Of a stretch of DNA of 64,000 nt, positions 43,351 to 53,712 are shown in pieces; position 1 is the first letter of the stretch; each line of letters begins with the position of its first letter. A program made the translations under genes and the position numbers. The notes beneath the pieces were generated by a model, which saw only the letters and a program-made list of their open reading frames with translations, did not search any database and was not told the DNA's origin. Source of the DNA: an uncultured Rikenellaceae bacterium (lineage in GTDB: Bacteria; Bacteroidota; Bacteroidia; Bacteroidales; Rikenellaceae); contig CAJTLO010000001.1 in NCBI GenBank assembly GCA_910577285.1, positions 185,843 to 249,842 on the forward strand. The letters are read 5' to 3'.

Positions 43351-44052
43351 ATGGAAAAGAAACGATTGGTGGTTTTTACCGGTGCCGGTGTCAGTGCCGA
43401 CAGCGGGATCTCCACATTCCGCGATGCGGACGGTCTGTGGGCGAATTATAGAATAGAGGATGTGTGTACGCCCGAGGCGCTGGAACGGCATCGGGAGCGG
43501 GTGATCGGGTTTTACAATACCCGTCGGCGCGAACTCCTCGCTGCGGAGCCCAATGCGGGGCATTATGCCCTTGCAGGGTTGGAGGAGGTGTTCGAGGTGC
43601 GGGTCATCACCCAAAATATCGACGACCTGCACGAACGGGCCGGCAGCGGTAGCGTGCTTCATCTGCACGGCGAACTGCGCAAGTTGCGCAGTTCGGTGAA
43701 CGAACGGCTCGTTTTTCCCATCGAGGGGTGGGAGCAGGGGCTTGAGGATCGGGCGCCGGACGGTTCGTTGGCCCGGCCTTTCGTGGTCTTTTTCGGGGAG
43801 TCCGTGCCCAATTTCGAGCAGGCTGTGGAGATCGTTTCCCGGGCCGATCTGTTGATCGTGGCAGGTACCTCGCTGGCCGTCTATCCGGCCGCCTCGCTCG
43901 TGCGGTATGTGCCGGACGGGGCTCCGGTCTATCTGGTAGACCCGGGCGAGCCGGACGTGCGGGGAGTCCGCAATCTTCGGCAGCATTTGCGCATGCGCGG
44001 AGAGGAGGGGTTGCCATTGCTGGCGGCCTGTCTTCGGGAAGAGATGGCATGA
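43351..44052 (+). CDS. cobB: Sir2-family NAD-dependent protein deacylase
   Basis: 233 aa. Motif GAGVSADSGISTFRDADGLW (11-30), QNIDDLHERAG (88-98), catalytic histidine H106 in LHLHGE, and the NAD pocket loop VAGTSLAVYPAASLV. The YxxR pair of class III sirtuins (Y55, R58 in FYNTRRRE) suggests preference for succinyl or other acidic acyl groups. The four zinc cysteines of most sirtuins are absent between H106 and the second Rossmann part, as in some Bacteroidetes members. Single gene, 168 bases before carbamate kinase. Confidence 0.9.
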   Translation: MEKKRLVVFTGAGVSADSGISTFRDADGLWANYRIEDVCTPEALERHRERVIGFYNTRRRELLAAEPNAGHYALAGLEEVFEVRVITQNIDDLHERAGSGSVLHLHGELRKLRSSVNERLVFPIEGWEQGLEDRAPDGSLARPFVVFFGESVPNFEQAVEIVSRADLLIVAGTSLAVYPAASLVRYVPDGAPVYLVDPGEPDVRGVRNLRQHLRMRGEEGLPLLAACLREEMA

Positions 44053-44133
44053 GGGGAGACTCGGCCCGAAGTCCGGAGAAGACTATGAATCGACGCTTTC
44101 CCGGGCAAAATGGTAACGGAATGTAACGAAGAA

Positions 44134-44164
44134 TTTGTTTATTGTGCGGTTTTGCGTACTTTTG
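44134..44164 (+). promoter_or_regulatory. Promoter of carbamate kinase
   Basis: TTTG (44134-44137), 19-base spacer, TACTTTTG (44157-44164): full match to the consensus. The expected [16 protein letters not shown] at about 44170. Confidence 0.8.
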
Positions 44165-44170
44165 CGGACG

Positions 44171-44193
44171 CCGAAAGCCCGACGGGCTTTCGG
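44171..44193 (+). promoter_or_regulatory. Hairpin at the 5' end of the carbamate kinase messenger
   Basis: Ten-base perfect arms CCGAAAGCCC/GGGCTTTCGG with a three-base loop, beginning where [13 protein letters not shown] from the promoter should start. It could stabilise the messenger 5' end or control access; no ligand site is seen. Confidence 0.5.
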
Positions 44194-44220
44194 CCTGATA
44201 TTTAATAATACCCTGAAACA

Positions 44221-45159
44221 ATGACAAAACTCGCAGTAGTCGCGTTGGGCGGAAATGCCCTTCTGCGGAGCGGCCAGAAAGGTACTTACGCCGAACAGCT
44301 ACAGAACGTACAAGATACCTGCAACTCGTTGATGCAGCTTGTTTCCAGAAACTACAATCTCGTTATCGGCCACGGTAACGGTCCGCAGGTGGGAAATGTG
44401 CTCCTGCAGCACGATGCCGGTCGCAAGACCTACGACCTGCAGGTGATGCCGATGGATTTCTGTGTGGCCGAAACGCAGGGCTCCATAGGTTATATGATCG
44501 AGCGCACCCTGCGCAATGAACTTGCCCACAGGCAACTGCACCGCAACGTGATTACGATGGTGACGGAAGTGGTGGTGGACCGCGACGACGAACGTTTCTC
44601 CAACCCCACCAAACCCATCGGACCTTATTATACCAAAGAGCAGGCCGACCGGATGGCCGAGGCCGACGGTTCCATCTTCCGGGAGGACCCCAAGGGGAAC
44701 GGCTGGCGCAAGGTGGTCGCGTCGCCCGTGCCGCTGGAGATCATCAACGTCGACATCGTCAAACGACTTGCTTCGGAGGGCAATATCGTGATAACGGCTG
44801 GCGGCGGCGGTATTCCCGTGTATCGGGAGAACGATCGTCTGGTGGGCGTGGAAGCGGTGATCGACAAGGACCTCGCTTCGGCGCTTACGGCGGTACGGAT
44901 CGGTGCCGACGAATTTTACATCCTCACCGACGTGCCCAAGGTATACGTCAACTTCCGCAAGCCCGACGAGAAGGCTCTGGATACCATTACCGTGGCAGAG
45001 GCGGAACGATATATCGAAGAGAAGCAGTTCTCGGAGGGTTCCATGCTTCCGAAGGTGAAGGCGGCGCTTTACTTCGTGCGCAACGGCGGGAAAGAGTGCG
45101 TGATCACCGATGCGACGCAGCTCGGCGTGCCGGGCGGCGGAACGCGGATCGTGCCGTAA
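44221..45159 (+). CDS. arcC: Carbamate kinase
   Basis: 312 aa. Full family match: KLAVVALGGNALLRSGQKGTYAEQLQNV at the start, GHGNGPQVGNVLLQ, ITAGGGGIPVY and DKDLASALTAVRIGADEFYILTDVPKVYVNF, ending GKECVITDATQLGVPGGGTRIVP. It makes ATP from carbamoyl phosphate or the reverse. It stands alone here, without ArcA arginine deiminase or ArcB ornithine carbamoyltransferase, so its carbamoyl phosphate source (arginine, agmatine or purine breakdown) is not shown by context. Own consensus promoter, structured leader and terminator. Confidence 0.95.
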   Translation: MTKLAVVALGGNALLRSGQKGTYAEQLQNVQDTCNSLMQLVSRNYNLVIGHGNGPQVGNVLLQHDAGRKTYDLQVMPMDFCVAETQGSIGYMIERTLRNELAHRQLHRNVITMVTEVVVDRDDERFSNPTKPIGPYYTKEQADRMAEADGSIFREDPKGNGWRKVVASPVPLEIINVDIVKRLASEGNIVITAGGGGIPVYRENDRLVGVEAVIDKDLASALTAVRIGADEFYILTDVPKVYVNFRKPDEKALDTITVAEAERYIEEKQFSEGSMLPKVKAALYFVRNGGKECVITDATQLGVPGGGTRIVP

Positions 45160-45267
45160 GACGGAAGGAAAAATATCGGTGCGGATCGATAGGGCGCGTT
45201 TTCAGGTAAGGATGCGGACCCGACGGGTGCTCCGGAAGGATACCTTGTCGATTCGGACACAGCTTCG

Positions 45268-45307
45268 GCCTCCGGTCGGTAGTGCGCTACCGACCGGAGG
45301 CGGCTTT
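45268..45307 (+). terminator. Rho-independent terminator
   Basis: Fifteen-base arms GCCTCCGGTCGGTAG and complement, four-base loop, then GGCTTTT. Closes carbamate kinase. Confidence 0.85.
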
Positions 45308-45432
45308 TGGAGGCGGGAGGTTCTGCCGATGGCGGGGAGAACGTATTTATTTTGCGGCCTCGATGGAAATGGCAAGGATATTGCGTTGCTGTAATCGGAA
45401 GCCGGTATGCCGGTAGAATTTAAAATTACAGC

Positions 45433-45867
45433 ATGATGGAAGAAGTATTATATACGGCCAAAGCAACGACCAAAGGAGGACGTAACGGCCATGTCGCATC
45501 GTCGGATGGTATTATAGACCTCGAACTCCGCACTCCGAAGGAGATGGGTGGCGAGAGCGGATACAGCAATCCCGAGCAGCTTTTCGCGGCGGGGTATGCG
45601 GCTTGTTTCGATTCGGCCATGACCCTGTTGGCCCGGCGTAAAAGGCTGAATGTGGATGACGCGGAGATTATCGTGGAGGTCGGAATCGGGAAAGATCCCG
45701 CCGACGGAGGATTTAAACTGCGTGCCGACATAACGGGCGTTTTTCCTGCCGGGATCACTTCCGGGCAAGCGGCCGAGTTGATGGAGGCCGCGCACGGTTT
45801 CTGTCCCTACTCGAAGGCCACACGGGGCAATATCGAGGTGACTCTCCACCACCGGGTCGCAGAATAA
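45433..45867 (+). CDS. Organic hydroperoxide resistance protein (Ohr/OsmC family)
   Basis: 144 aa; start 45433 or the next ATG at 45436. Redox cysteines C58 (YAACFDSAM) and C124 (HGFCPYSKATRGN) with the Ohr sequence pattern SNPEQLFAAGYAACF and GYSNPEQ. Ohr reduces organic and fatty-acid hydroperoxides with lipoylated partners. Single gene; a near-consensus -7 (TTATTTTG) lies about 80 bases upstream. Confidence 0.92.
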   Translation: MMEEVLYTAKATTKGGRNGHVASSDGIIDLELRTPKEMGGESGYSNPEQLFAAGYAACFDSAMTLLARRKRLNVDDAEIIVEVGIGKDPADGGFKLRADITGVFPAGITSGQAAELMEAAHGFCPYSKATRGNIEVTLHHRVAE

Positions 45868-45910
45868 CGACGAACACACACTTTTTGTTTAACTAAAAAA
45901 TAATACGATT

Positions 45911-46207
45911 ATGAAAGGTTCGAATGTTGCAGCATTTCTCATTGGTGCCCTCGCAGGCGGTATTACGGCACTTCTTTATGCCCCGCAGAGCGGCAAGAAA
46001 ACTCGTCAGCAGGTACGCGAGTTCATCGACGAGGAGATGGAACAGGCCAGCGAATTTGTAGAACGTACGGCGGCTAAGGCCAAGAATGCGGTCAACAAAG
46101 GCGTCAGCCAGGTAAAGCAGGGCGCATCACATGCCCGCGAATTCGTGAATAACGAGATCGCCGGGGTGAAAGCCGAGTTGTGCGATTGCGACCGGAAAAC
46201 GGAATAA
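45911..46207 (+). CDS. YtxH-domain protein
   Basis: 98 aa. Starts with a hydrophobic helix (NVAAFLIGALAGGITALLYAPQSG) followed by the YtxH signature APQSGKKTRQQVREFIDEE and a long charged helix. YtxH proteins are small stress-associated membrane proteins in many bacteria. First of three adjacent genes (YtxH, holin-like, helical protein) that recur together in Bacteroidetes. Confidence 0.9.
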   Translation: MKGSNVAAFLIGALAGGITALLYAPQSGKKTRQQVREFIDEEMEQASEFVERTAAKAKNAVNKGVSQVKQGASHAREFVNNEIAGVKAELCDCDRKTE

Positions 46208-46226
46208 GATGTAATACACGATAGGA

Positions 46227-46586
46227 ATGGAAGAACTGTTTAAGGATATCAGGTACTATGTCGACCTGCGCATCAAGAGGGCTAAGCTGACCGTAGTCGA
46301 ACACCTCTCGACGTTCTTCGGCAGAGTGATTTCGGTGACGGCCTTTTTACTGCTGCTGTTGCTGGCGCTCATGACTTTCACCGGAGCATTGGTGGCTGCC
46401 GTGGCTCTTTGGATCGGGTCGCTCATCTGGGCTTTCGTTATCGTGGGCGGTTTCTATCTTGTCGCGGCGTTGCTCTTCTATCTGCTTAGGAACAGGCTCT
46501 TCACCGGAGGTATGGTGAGGACGTTCAGCAAAATGTTCTTCGAGAATAATTCTAACGATACGGAGGGTGACGATGAAGAAGATTGA
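46227..46586 (+). CDS. Phage-holin-superfamily membrane protein (DUF1469-like)
   Basis: 119 aa. A short amphipathic start (MEELFKDIRYYVDLRIKRAKLTVVEHLS) precedes two strong membrane helices (about 37-60 and 70-92), followed by a charged acidic tail. This is the actinobacterial-holin-X/DUF1469 type. It starts 20 bases after the YtxH gene and overlaps the next gene by 14 bases. The holin name is structural; cell lysis is not implied and there are no phage genes nearby. Confidence 0.85.
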   Translation: MEELFKDIRYYVDLRIKRAKLTVVEHLSTFFGRVISVTAFLLLLLLALMTFTGALVAAVALWIGSLIWAFVIVGGFYLVAALLFYLLRNRLFTGGMVRTFSKMFFENNSNDTEGDDEED

Positions 46587-46887
46587 AGATAGGCAACTGG
46601 CACGTCTGAGCTCGATGAAGGAGCTGCAGACGGCGAAACGGAAGATAAACCGTGCCATGCGCGGGATGGAAGCGGATGTGAAGGACGATTACCATGCGGC
46701 GTTGGAGATGTTCTCCTGGCGCGAGGTACTCTCCTACGGAGTCAGCATAGCGGACAGCTTGCAGAGTGTCGTACGGTACATGGGTAAGGGACTCTACTCG
46801 GGAATCGTGACGGGGCTTGCCAACGGCCTGCGGCGCCGCCGCAAAAACAAGGCGATGCGCCGTCAGGGTTGCGGTTGCGGTTGCTGA
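46573..46887 (+). CDS. Small amphipathic helical protein of the YtxH-holin cluster
   Basis: 104 aa from ATG 46573; an in-frame GTG at 46567 is also possible. It overlaps the holin-like gene by 14 bases. Long amphipathic helices, basic start (MKKIEDRQLARLSSMKELQTAKRKINRAMRG) and a Cys-rich basic tail (NKAMRRQGCGCGC). No family recognised. Gene order suggests it works with the two proteins upstream. Confidence 0.75.
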   Translation: MKKIEDRQLARLSSMKELQTAKRKINRAMRGMEADVKDDYHAALEMFSWREVLSYGVSIADSLQSVVRYMGKGLYSGIVTGLANGLRRRRKNKAMRRQGCGCGC

Positions 46888-46930
46888 GTGCCGGAAAAGC
46901 CGGGAAGCACCCGGATTTTCCGAAAGACAG

Positions 46931-46970
46931 AAAAGAGGAAGGGCGTTCGACAGAACGCCTTTCCTCTTTC
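46931..46970. terminator. Bidirectional hairpin terminator
   Basis: Arms AAGAGGAAGGGCGTTC and GAACGCCTTTCCTCTT with one wobble pair and a four-base loop, between two convergent genes; A-rich left flank and CTTT on the right serve both directions. Confidence 0.75.
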
Positions 46971-46986
46971 CGTCTTTCCGGAGGGG

Positions 46987-47586
46987 TCACAGCAGCCCGG
47001 CGTCGATCAGGGTGATGATCTGTTCGATCATCGCGTCCTCGCCGCCCCGGGAAGGGGCGTAGTGCTGCTTGAGGTCCGCTTTGAATATTTTCGCGATGGT
47101 ATTGTAGAACCCTGCCGTGAACTTTCCGCGGAAGTCCCGGAGCAGTTGGTAGGGCGTCCGGCTGGTCTCCCTGTCGATCAGTTTGATCAGGATTTTCCCT
47201 TGCGTGTAGGTCATTTTCTCGAGAATGGGCGTGTATTTTACCACGATCTCCCGTTCCATCGACGCGATGAACTTCTCCCTTTCGCGCGGCGACTTGATTC
47301 CGTCGAGCGTGGTTTCGAGCGTGTGCATGTATTGTCGCGCCTCCAGGGCGTAGGGGTAGACCTTCTTGACGTTCTGTACCAGGCGGTCGTACTGTTTCCG
47401 GTTCTTCGGCGGGGCGAAGACGTAGAGCGGATCGACGGCTACGCTGATGACCGTATCGCCCCTTTCGATCTCGTACCCGTTGTACCGGCCGCCGCGGAAA
47501 CGGTAGGGATTCGGACTCTGCGCGAACAAGGCTGTTCCAACTCCCAGGATGGAAAGGATAAGTGCGATTATGTGTTTCGGTCTCAT
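46987..47586 (-). CDS. DUF4294 protein
   Basis: 199 aa with signal peptide (about 1-22, ALFAQS). The mature part holds the DUF4294 core (YNGYEIERGDTVISVAVDPLYVF, YPYALEARQYMHTLE, KFIASMEREIVVKYTPILEKMTYTQGKILIKLIDRET). A Bacteroidetes-specific exported domain of unknown function. Single gene divergent from FprA, with -7 elements for both strands lying only about 5 bases apart. Confidence 0.87.
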   Translation of the reverse strand: MRPKHIIALILSILGVGTALFAQSPNPYRFRGGRYNGYEIERGDTVISVAVDPLYVFAPPKNRKQYDRLVQNVKKVYPYALEARQYMHTLETTLDGIKSPREREKFIASMEREIVVKYTPILEKMTYTQGKILIKLIDRETSRTPYQLLRDFRGKFTAGFYNTIAKIFKADLKQHYAPSRGGEDAMIEQIITLIDAGLL

Positions 47587-47596
47587 CGAAAAGCCT

Positions 47597-47604
47597 TATC
47601 TTTG
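47597..47604 (+). promoter_or_regulatory. -7 element of the FprA gene
   Basis: TATCTTTG, 55 bases before the ATG at 47659, with TTTC at 47575-47578 (spacer 18) as a partial -33. Confidence 0.55.
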
Positions 47605-47608
47605 TTCG

Positions 47609-47616
47609 CAAAGGTA
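47609..47616 (-). promoter_or_regulatory. -7 element of the DUF4294 gene
   Basis: TACCTTTG on the minus strand, 23 bases before its ATG. It lies 4 bases from the plus-strand element, so the two promoters face through each other. Confidence 0.5.
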
Positions 47617-47658
47617 ACAGTTTCCAACGATGTTGTATCGTCTTAAAATAAATAACGT

Positions 47659-48861
47659 ATGCAAACGAATGTTAGTATTGCCGAAGGTATCTATCTGATC
47701 GGCGTAAACGACCGTAGGACGGCTCTGTTCGAGAATATCTGGCCCATCCCTTACGGAGTCTCCTACAACTCCTATCTTATACGCGACGAGAAGTGCGTGC
47801 TGCTCGACACGGTGGAGTTCGGCTGCGAGGGAGCCTACCTCGACCGTATCGGCGAGATTCTGGAGGGGCGCGAACTCGACTACCTGGTGGTGAACCACAT
47901 GGAACCGGATCATTCGGGCGAAGTGGGAAACGTACTGAGGCGTTATCCCGCCGCGAAACTCATCGGCAATGCCATGACGCGTAAGATTCTGCTGGGCTAT
48001 CTCGGCGACCTGGGCGACCGTTTCGTAGAGGTGAAGGACGGCGACTCGCTGTCGCTGGGCAATCATACGCTCCATTTCTACATGACCCCCTGGGTGCATT
48101 GGCCGGAGACCATGATGACGTACGAATCGACCGAAAAGATTCTTTTCTCGGCTGATGCGTTCGGTACGTTCGGGGCTACCGACGGGGCCATGACCGATGA
48201 GCTGACCGACCTGGCCGAGTACAAGGAGGAGATGCGGCGCTACTACTCCAACATCGTGGGCAAGTACGGCGGGATGGTACAGAAGGCGCTGGCCAAGCTC
48301 TCCTCGCTCGAGGTGAAGACGCTCTGTTCGCTGCACGGACCGGTATGGTCCCGTCAGGCGGGCGAGGTGATCGGACTCTACGACAAGTGGAGCCGCTGCG
48401 AGCCCGACGACGAAGCCGTCGTCATTTATGCCTCCATGTACAACAACACCGCCCGGATGGCCAACCATATCGCCGACCGGCTGGCCGAGCGCGGGATCAA
48501 AGGGGTGAAGGTCTACGATGTGTCGAAAACGCACCTTTCCTATCTCATCAGCGAGATATGGCGCTGCCGTTACGTGGTGCTCGGAAGCTGCGCCTACAAT
48601 GCCGACATGTTCCCGCTCATGGGACTGCTGTGCAACTCCATGCTTCACTACGGCCTCAAGGGGCGGGAGCTGGCGCTCTTCGGAAGCGGCAGCTTCGGAG
48701 GCGGCGGTGTACGTGCGCTCCGGAAGTTCGCCGAGGCGAGCGGCTGGGAGCTGATGTGCGAGCCGGTGGAGGTGACCGGTACGGCGACACCTGAGAACCT
48801 GATGAAATTCGAACCGCTGGCTGACGCTGTGGCCGAGCGGATGAAGGCCGGACGGAAGTAG
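47659..48861 (+). CDS. fprA: A-type flavoprotein (FprA: NO/O2 reductase)
   Basis: 400 aa. N-terminal metallo-beta-lactamase di-iron domain (about 1-250) with HMEPDHSG (about 79-86) and LHGPVWSRQ, then a C-terminal flavodoxin FMN domain (about 255-400, VVIYASMYNNTARMANHIADRL). It reduces oxygen to water or nitric oxide to N2O with rubredoxin-delivered electrons, protecting anaerobes. It is 4 bases before the thioesterase-like gene, probably one [10 protein letters not shown]. Confidence 0.94.
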   Translation: MQTNVSIAEGIYLIGVNDRRTALFENIWPIPYGVSYNSYLIRDEKCVLLDTVEFGCEGAYLDRIGEILEGRELDYLVVNHMEPDHSGEVGNVLRRYPAAKLIGNAMTRKILLGYLGDLGDRFVEVKDGDSLSLGNHTLHFYMTPWVHWPETMMTYESTEKILFSADAFGTFGATDGAMTDELTDLAEYKEEMRRYYSNIVGKYGGMVQKALAKLSSLEVKTLCSLHGPVWSRQAGEVIGLYDKWSRCEPDDEAVVIYASMYNNTARMANHIADRLAERGIKGVKVYDVSKTHLSYLISEIWRCRYVVLGSCAYNADMFPLMGLLCNSMLHYGLKGRELALFGSGSFGGGGVRALRKFAEASGWELMCEPVEVTGTATPENLMKFEPLADAVAERMKAGRK

Positions 48862-48865
48862 TGCC

Positions 48866-49237
48866 ATGCTGGAAAAGGGATTGAGATATACGGTCCGGAA
48901 GCAGGTCGGTGCGGCCGATACGGCGCTGGCCATGGGGTCGGGCGACATGGAGGTGTTCGCCACACCGGCGATGGTGGCACTGATGGAGCATGCGGCGATG
49001 CGGGCCGTTGCCGCCCGGCTGTCTGCCGGAAGTACGACGGTGGGTGCCGAAATGAGTACGTCGCACATCAGGCCTTCGGCACCGGGTGCCGTCGTCACGG
49101 CCGAGGCGGAACTGGTGGCGGTCGAGGAGCGGAAGCTGACGTTCCGCGTGGCGGCTTTCGACGGCGATCGGATGATCGGCCAGGGCACGCATGTGCGCTA
49201 TGTGGTGGACCGGGATCGGTTCCTGTCGAAACTTTAA
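48866..49237 (+). CDS. FlK-like thioesterase family protein
   Basis: 123 aa of the small thioesterase family to which fluoroacetyl-CoA thioesterase FlK belongs: MEVFATPAMVALMEHAAMRAV, STTVGAEMSTSHIRPSAPGAVVTAEAEL and IGQGTHVRYVVDRDRFL. A hotdog fold acting on acyl-CoA is expected; the acyl group is not known. [13 protein letters not shown] with FprA (4-base gap). Confidence 0.85.
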   Translation: MLEKGLRYTVRKQVGAADTALAMGSGDMEVFATPAMVALMEHAAMRAVAARLSAGSTTVGAEMSTSHIRPSAPGAVVTAEAELVAVEERKLTFRVAAFDGDRMIGQGTHVRYVVDRDRFLSKL

Positions 49238-49252
49238 ACGGCGACGGCAAGG

Positions 49253-49282
49253 AAGCGCTCTCCCGGCGGGAAGGGCGCTTTT
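49253..49282 (+). terminator. Imperfect hairpin terminator
   Basis: AAGCGCTCTCCC...GGGAAGGGCGCTTTT, broken stem followed by TTTT, about 15 bases after the thioesterase stop. Confidence 0.5.
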
Positions 49283-49331
49283 GCCGGATGCGGTTACGGA
49301 TAAGGATTGAATTTTAAACAAATAGAGTGCA

Positions 49332-50573
49332 ATGAAAAATGCCATAGCTATTCTGGCGGGCGGGGGACCCGCGCCGGGAATAAATACGGTGATCGCCAGC
49401 GTGGCGAAGACGTTTCTGGGACACGGTTATCGTGTGATAGGACTGCATGACGGCTATAAGGGACTTTTCTCGCAGAAGCCGCGGATGCTGGATATGGATT
49501 ACGGGTTGGCGGACGAGATATTCGACCGCGGAGGTTCTTACCTGCACATGAGCCGCTACAAACCCAGCGACGAGGATTTCGCCGAACGGTTCAATCTCGA
49601 TTTCTTCGTGGACAATCAGGTGAAGTTGCTGGTGACCATCGGCGGAGACGATACGGCCTCGACGGCCAACCGGATCGCGAAGTTTCTCGAAGCGAAGCGG
49701 TATCCCATCGCCAACATCCATGTGCCGAAGACCATAGACAACGACCTTCCTCTGCCCGACGGAATGCCGACGTTCGGCTACGAATCGGCGAAGGACAAGG
49801 GATCGGTGATCGCACGGACGGTATATGCCGATGCGTGCACGAGTAGCAACTGGTTTGTGATCACGGCTATGGGGCGGTCGGCCGGCCATCTTGCCTTCGG
49901 TATCGGCACTGCGTCCCATTACCCGATGATCGTCATACCGGAGATGTTCGACCGGACGGAGATCACTGTGGATAAAATTCTGCGCCTGGTGGTGTCGTCG
50001 ATGATTAAGCGACGTCTGATGGGAATGAACTACGGGGCGGCGATGATCTCCGAGGGGGTGTTCCACGAGCTTAAAGCCGAGGAGATAGCCGCTGCCGGCG
50101 TGAATTTCTCCTACGACGACCACGGACATCCGGAGTTGTGGAAGGTGTCGAAAGCGCACGTTTTCTGTACGCTGATAGACGACAAGCTGGCGAAGCTCAA
50201 CCTGAAGATCCGCCCGCGGCCGGTGGAGCTGGGGTACGAGATGAGGTGCCAGACGCCGATAGCCTACGACCTGGAATACTGTTCCGCACTCGGCGTCGGG
50301 GTGTACAAACTCTTCTCGGAAGGAAAGACGGGGTGTATGGTGTGTGCCGATGCCCTGGGGCGTATCGGTCACCTCTATCTGCGCGATATTCAGGATCCGG
50401 TGACAGGAAAGATTCCGCCCCGCACGGTGGATGTCACCTCGGATCGTTGCCGTTATGTGATCGATAATCTCTTGTCGTATATCGGACCGGAGGATTACGA
50501 AGCGGCCCGTAGCTATGTGCCGGACCCGGAGAATTACGACCTCTACAACATTCTGGAGTGGGAGAGGCCCTGA
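49332..50573 (+). CDS. Phosphofructokinase of the pyrophosphate-dependent type
   Basis: 413 aa. GGGPAPGINTVI opens the PFK fold; the nucleotide site reads GGDDTAS (104-110), where the second Asp replaces the Gly of ATP-dependent enzymes, and PKTIDND (132-138) keeps the lysine, both pointing to pyrophosphate as phosphoryl donor. The substrate loop MGRSAGH is present. It catalyses reversible fructose-6-phosphate phosphorylation, giving a glycolytic step that spends PPi. Single gene; a long palindromic hairpin follows. Confidence 0.9.
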   Translation: MKNAIAILAGGGPAPGINTVIASVAKTFLGHGYRVIGLHDGYKGLFSQKPRMLDMDYGLADEIFDRGGSYLHMSRYKPSDEDFAERFNLDFFVDNQVKLLVTIGGDDTASTANRIAKFLEAKRYPIANIHVPKTIDNDLPLPDGMPTFGYESAKDKGSVIARTVYADACTSSNWFVITAMGRSAGHLAFGIGTASHYPMIVIPEMFDRTEITVDKILRLVVSSMIKRRLMGMNYGAAMISEGVFHELKAEEIAAAGVNFSYDDHGHPELWKVSKAHVFCTLIDDKLAKLNLKIRPRPVELGYEMRCQTPIAYDLEYCSALGVGVYKLFSEGKTGCMVCADALGRIGHLYLRDIQDPVTGKIPPRTVDVTSDRCRYVIDNLLSYIGPEDYEAARSYVPDPENYDLYNILEWERP

Positions 50574-50593
50574 GGGTTCCTTCCGCCCGTATG

Positions 50594-50635
50594 AACAAAT
50601 GAGGGACGGACCCCAGGGTCCGTCCCTCATTTGTT
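50594..50635. terminator. Long near-loopless hairpin terminator
   Basis: Twenty-base perfect arms (AACAAATGAGGGACGGACCC and complement) with a two-base gap between two convergent genes, T-rich on both sides (TTTG, CATTTGTT). Confidence 0.75.
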
Positions 50636-50651
50636 TCGGGAGAGGAAAAAA

Positions 50652-50879
50652 CTATGCTTCGGGTTTGATCCGCGACCAGGACAAGGCACCGCTGGGGCAC
50701 ATCTCCACCACGCGGATGATCTCTTGTGTGGAAGCGCCCCGGATGTCTACCCACGGGCGTTTCTTCGCGTTGAAAACCTTCGGTAGGTTCCTTACGCATT
50801 CGCCTGCGTGCCAACATAGTTCGGGTTGCCAATGAACCTCGATCTCCCCATTGTCGTAATGTTTGTGATTCTCTGCCAT
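50652..50879 (-). CDS. YjdI-like small iron-sulfur protein
   Basis: 75 aa from MAENHKHY at 50879. Cysteines C22 (ELCWHAGEC, pairs C22/C28), and EMCPSGAL match the YjdI / (4Fe-4S) mono-cluster family, often paired with GNAT acetyltransferases elsewhere. It should carry one Fe-S cluster for electron transfer; the partner is unknown. Single gene. Confidence 0.8.
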   Translation of the reverse strand: MAENHKHYDNGEIEVHWQPELCWHAGECVRNLPKVFNAKKRPWVDIRGASTQEIIRVVEMCPSGALSWSRIKPEA

Positions 50880-50952
50880 AATCGTTCTCGTATTTGGTTG
50901 GGTATACGGTTCGGAAGGGGAGCGACGCTTTTCCGCAAGAAGCGTTGTTCCC

Positions 50953-51270
50953 TTATTCGTCGCTTTCGTCGGACTCGTCGTCCGGGCGGTCGGCGAGTTC
51001 GTCCGCACCTTTTATATCGTCGTTGTAGTAATCCTTTTCTTCGTCCTCTTCAATCTGGCCGTCTACATTGACATCTATCTTGACGAGGTAGTTGGTGTCT
51101 TCCGTTTCAAACCTGACGGCATAAAAGAAGTCGCCCGGCCCCTTGTCGATACGGATCATGTGGTCGGTAAAACCGTGGGGATACTGTTTCCTTACCTCCT
51201 CCTGCAGCTCTTCGGACATGTTCTGCAGTTTGGTCACTACGCGTTTTTTAGTTGTCTTTGCGGTTGGCAT
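50953..51270 (-). CDS. Small acidic conserved protein
   Basis: 105 aa. Basic start, then a compact domain (MSEELQEEVRKQYPHGFTDHMIRIDKGPGDFFYAVRFETEDTNYLVKIDV) and an acidic tail of Asp/Glu residues. No domain name is certain. Looks like a conserved Bacteroidetes protein of unknown function. Single gene between ferredoxin-like and ligA genes. Confidence 0.7.
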   Translation of the reverse strand: MPTAKTTKKRVVTKLQNMSEELQEEVRKQYPHGFTDHMIRIDKGPGDFFYAVRFETEDTNYLVKIDVNVDGQIEEDEEKDYYNDDIKGADELADRPDDESDESDE

Positions 51271-51377
51271 AACTCGAAAAAAATTTTTGCAAGTATACGG
51301 AAAATTTGCAAGACAAGTACCAGACGAATCATTTTTAATAAAAAAAACATTTTATGCCTTGCAGGGGCCTCTGGTAA

Positions 51378-53615
<2,238 letters not shown>

Positions 53616-53704
53616 TTTTTACTTTATTTTAATTTTACAAGAATTAATAATTCATAATTACACTTTAAGTGTATCTGTTTTCGCGGAGATAAGAAAAAAA
53701 TATC

Positions 53705-53712
53705 TATATTTG
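53705..53712 (+). promoter_or_regulatory. -7 element of dapA
   Basis: TATATTTG, 123 bases before the dapA ATG, in an AT-rich stretch that follows ligA. The -33 box is weak. Confidence 0.5.

Noticed and set aside
46227..46586. Prophage holin
   Set aside because: No lysozyme, tail, capsid or integrase nearby; the two-helix fold is common in non-phage stress genes.
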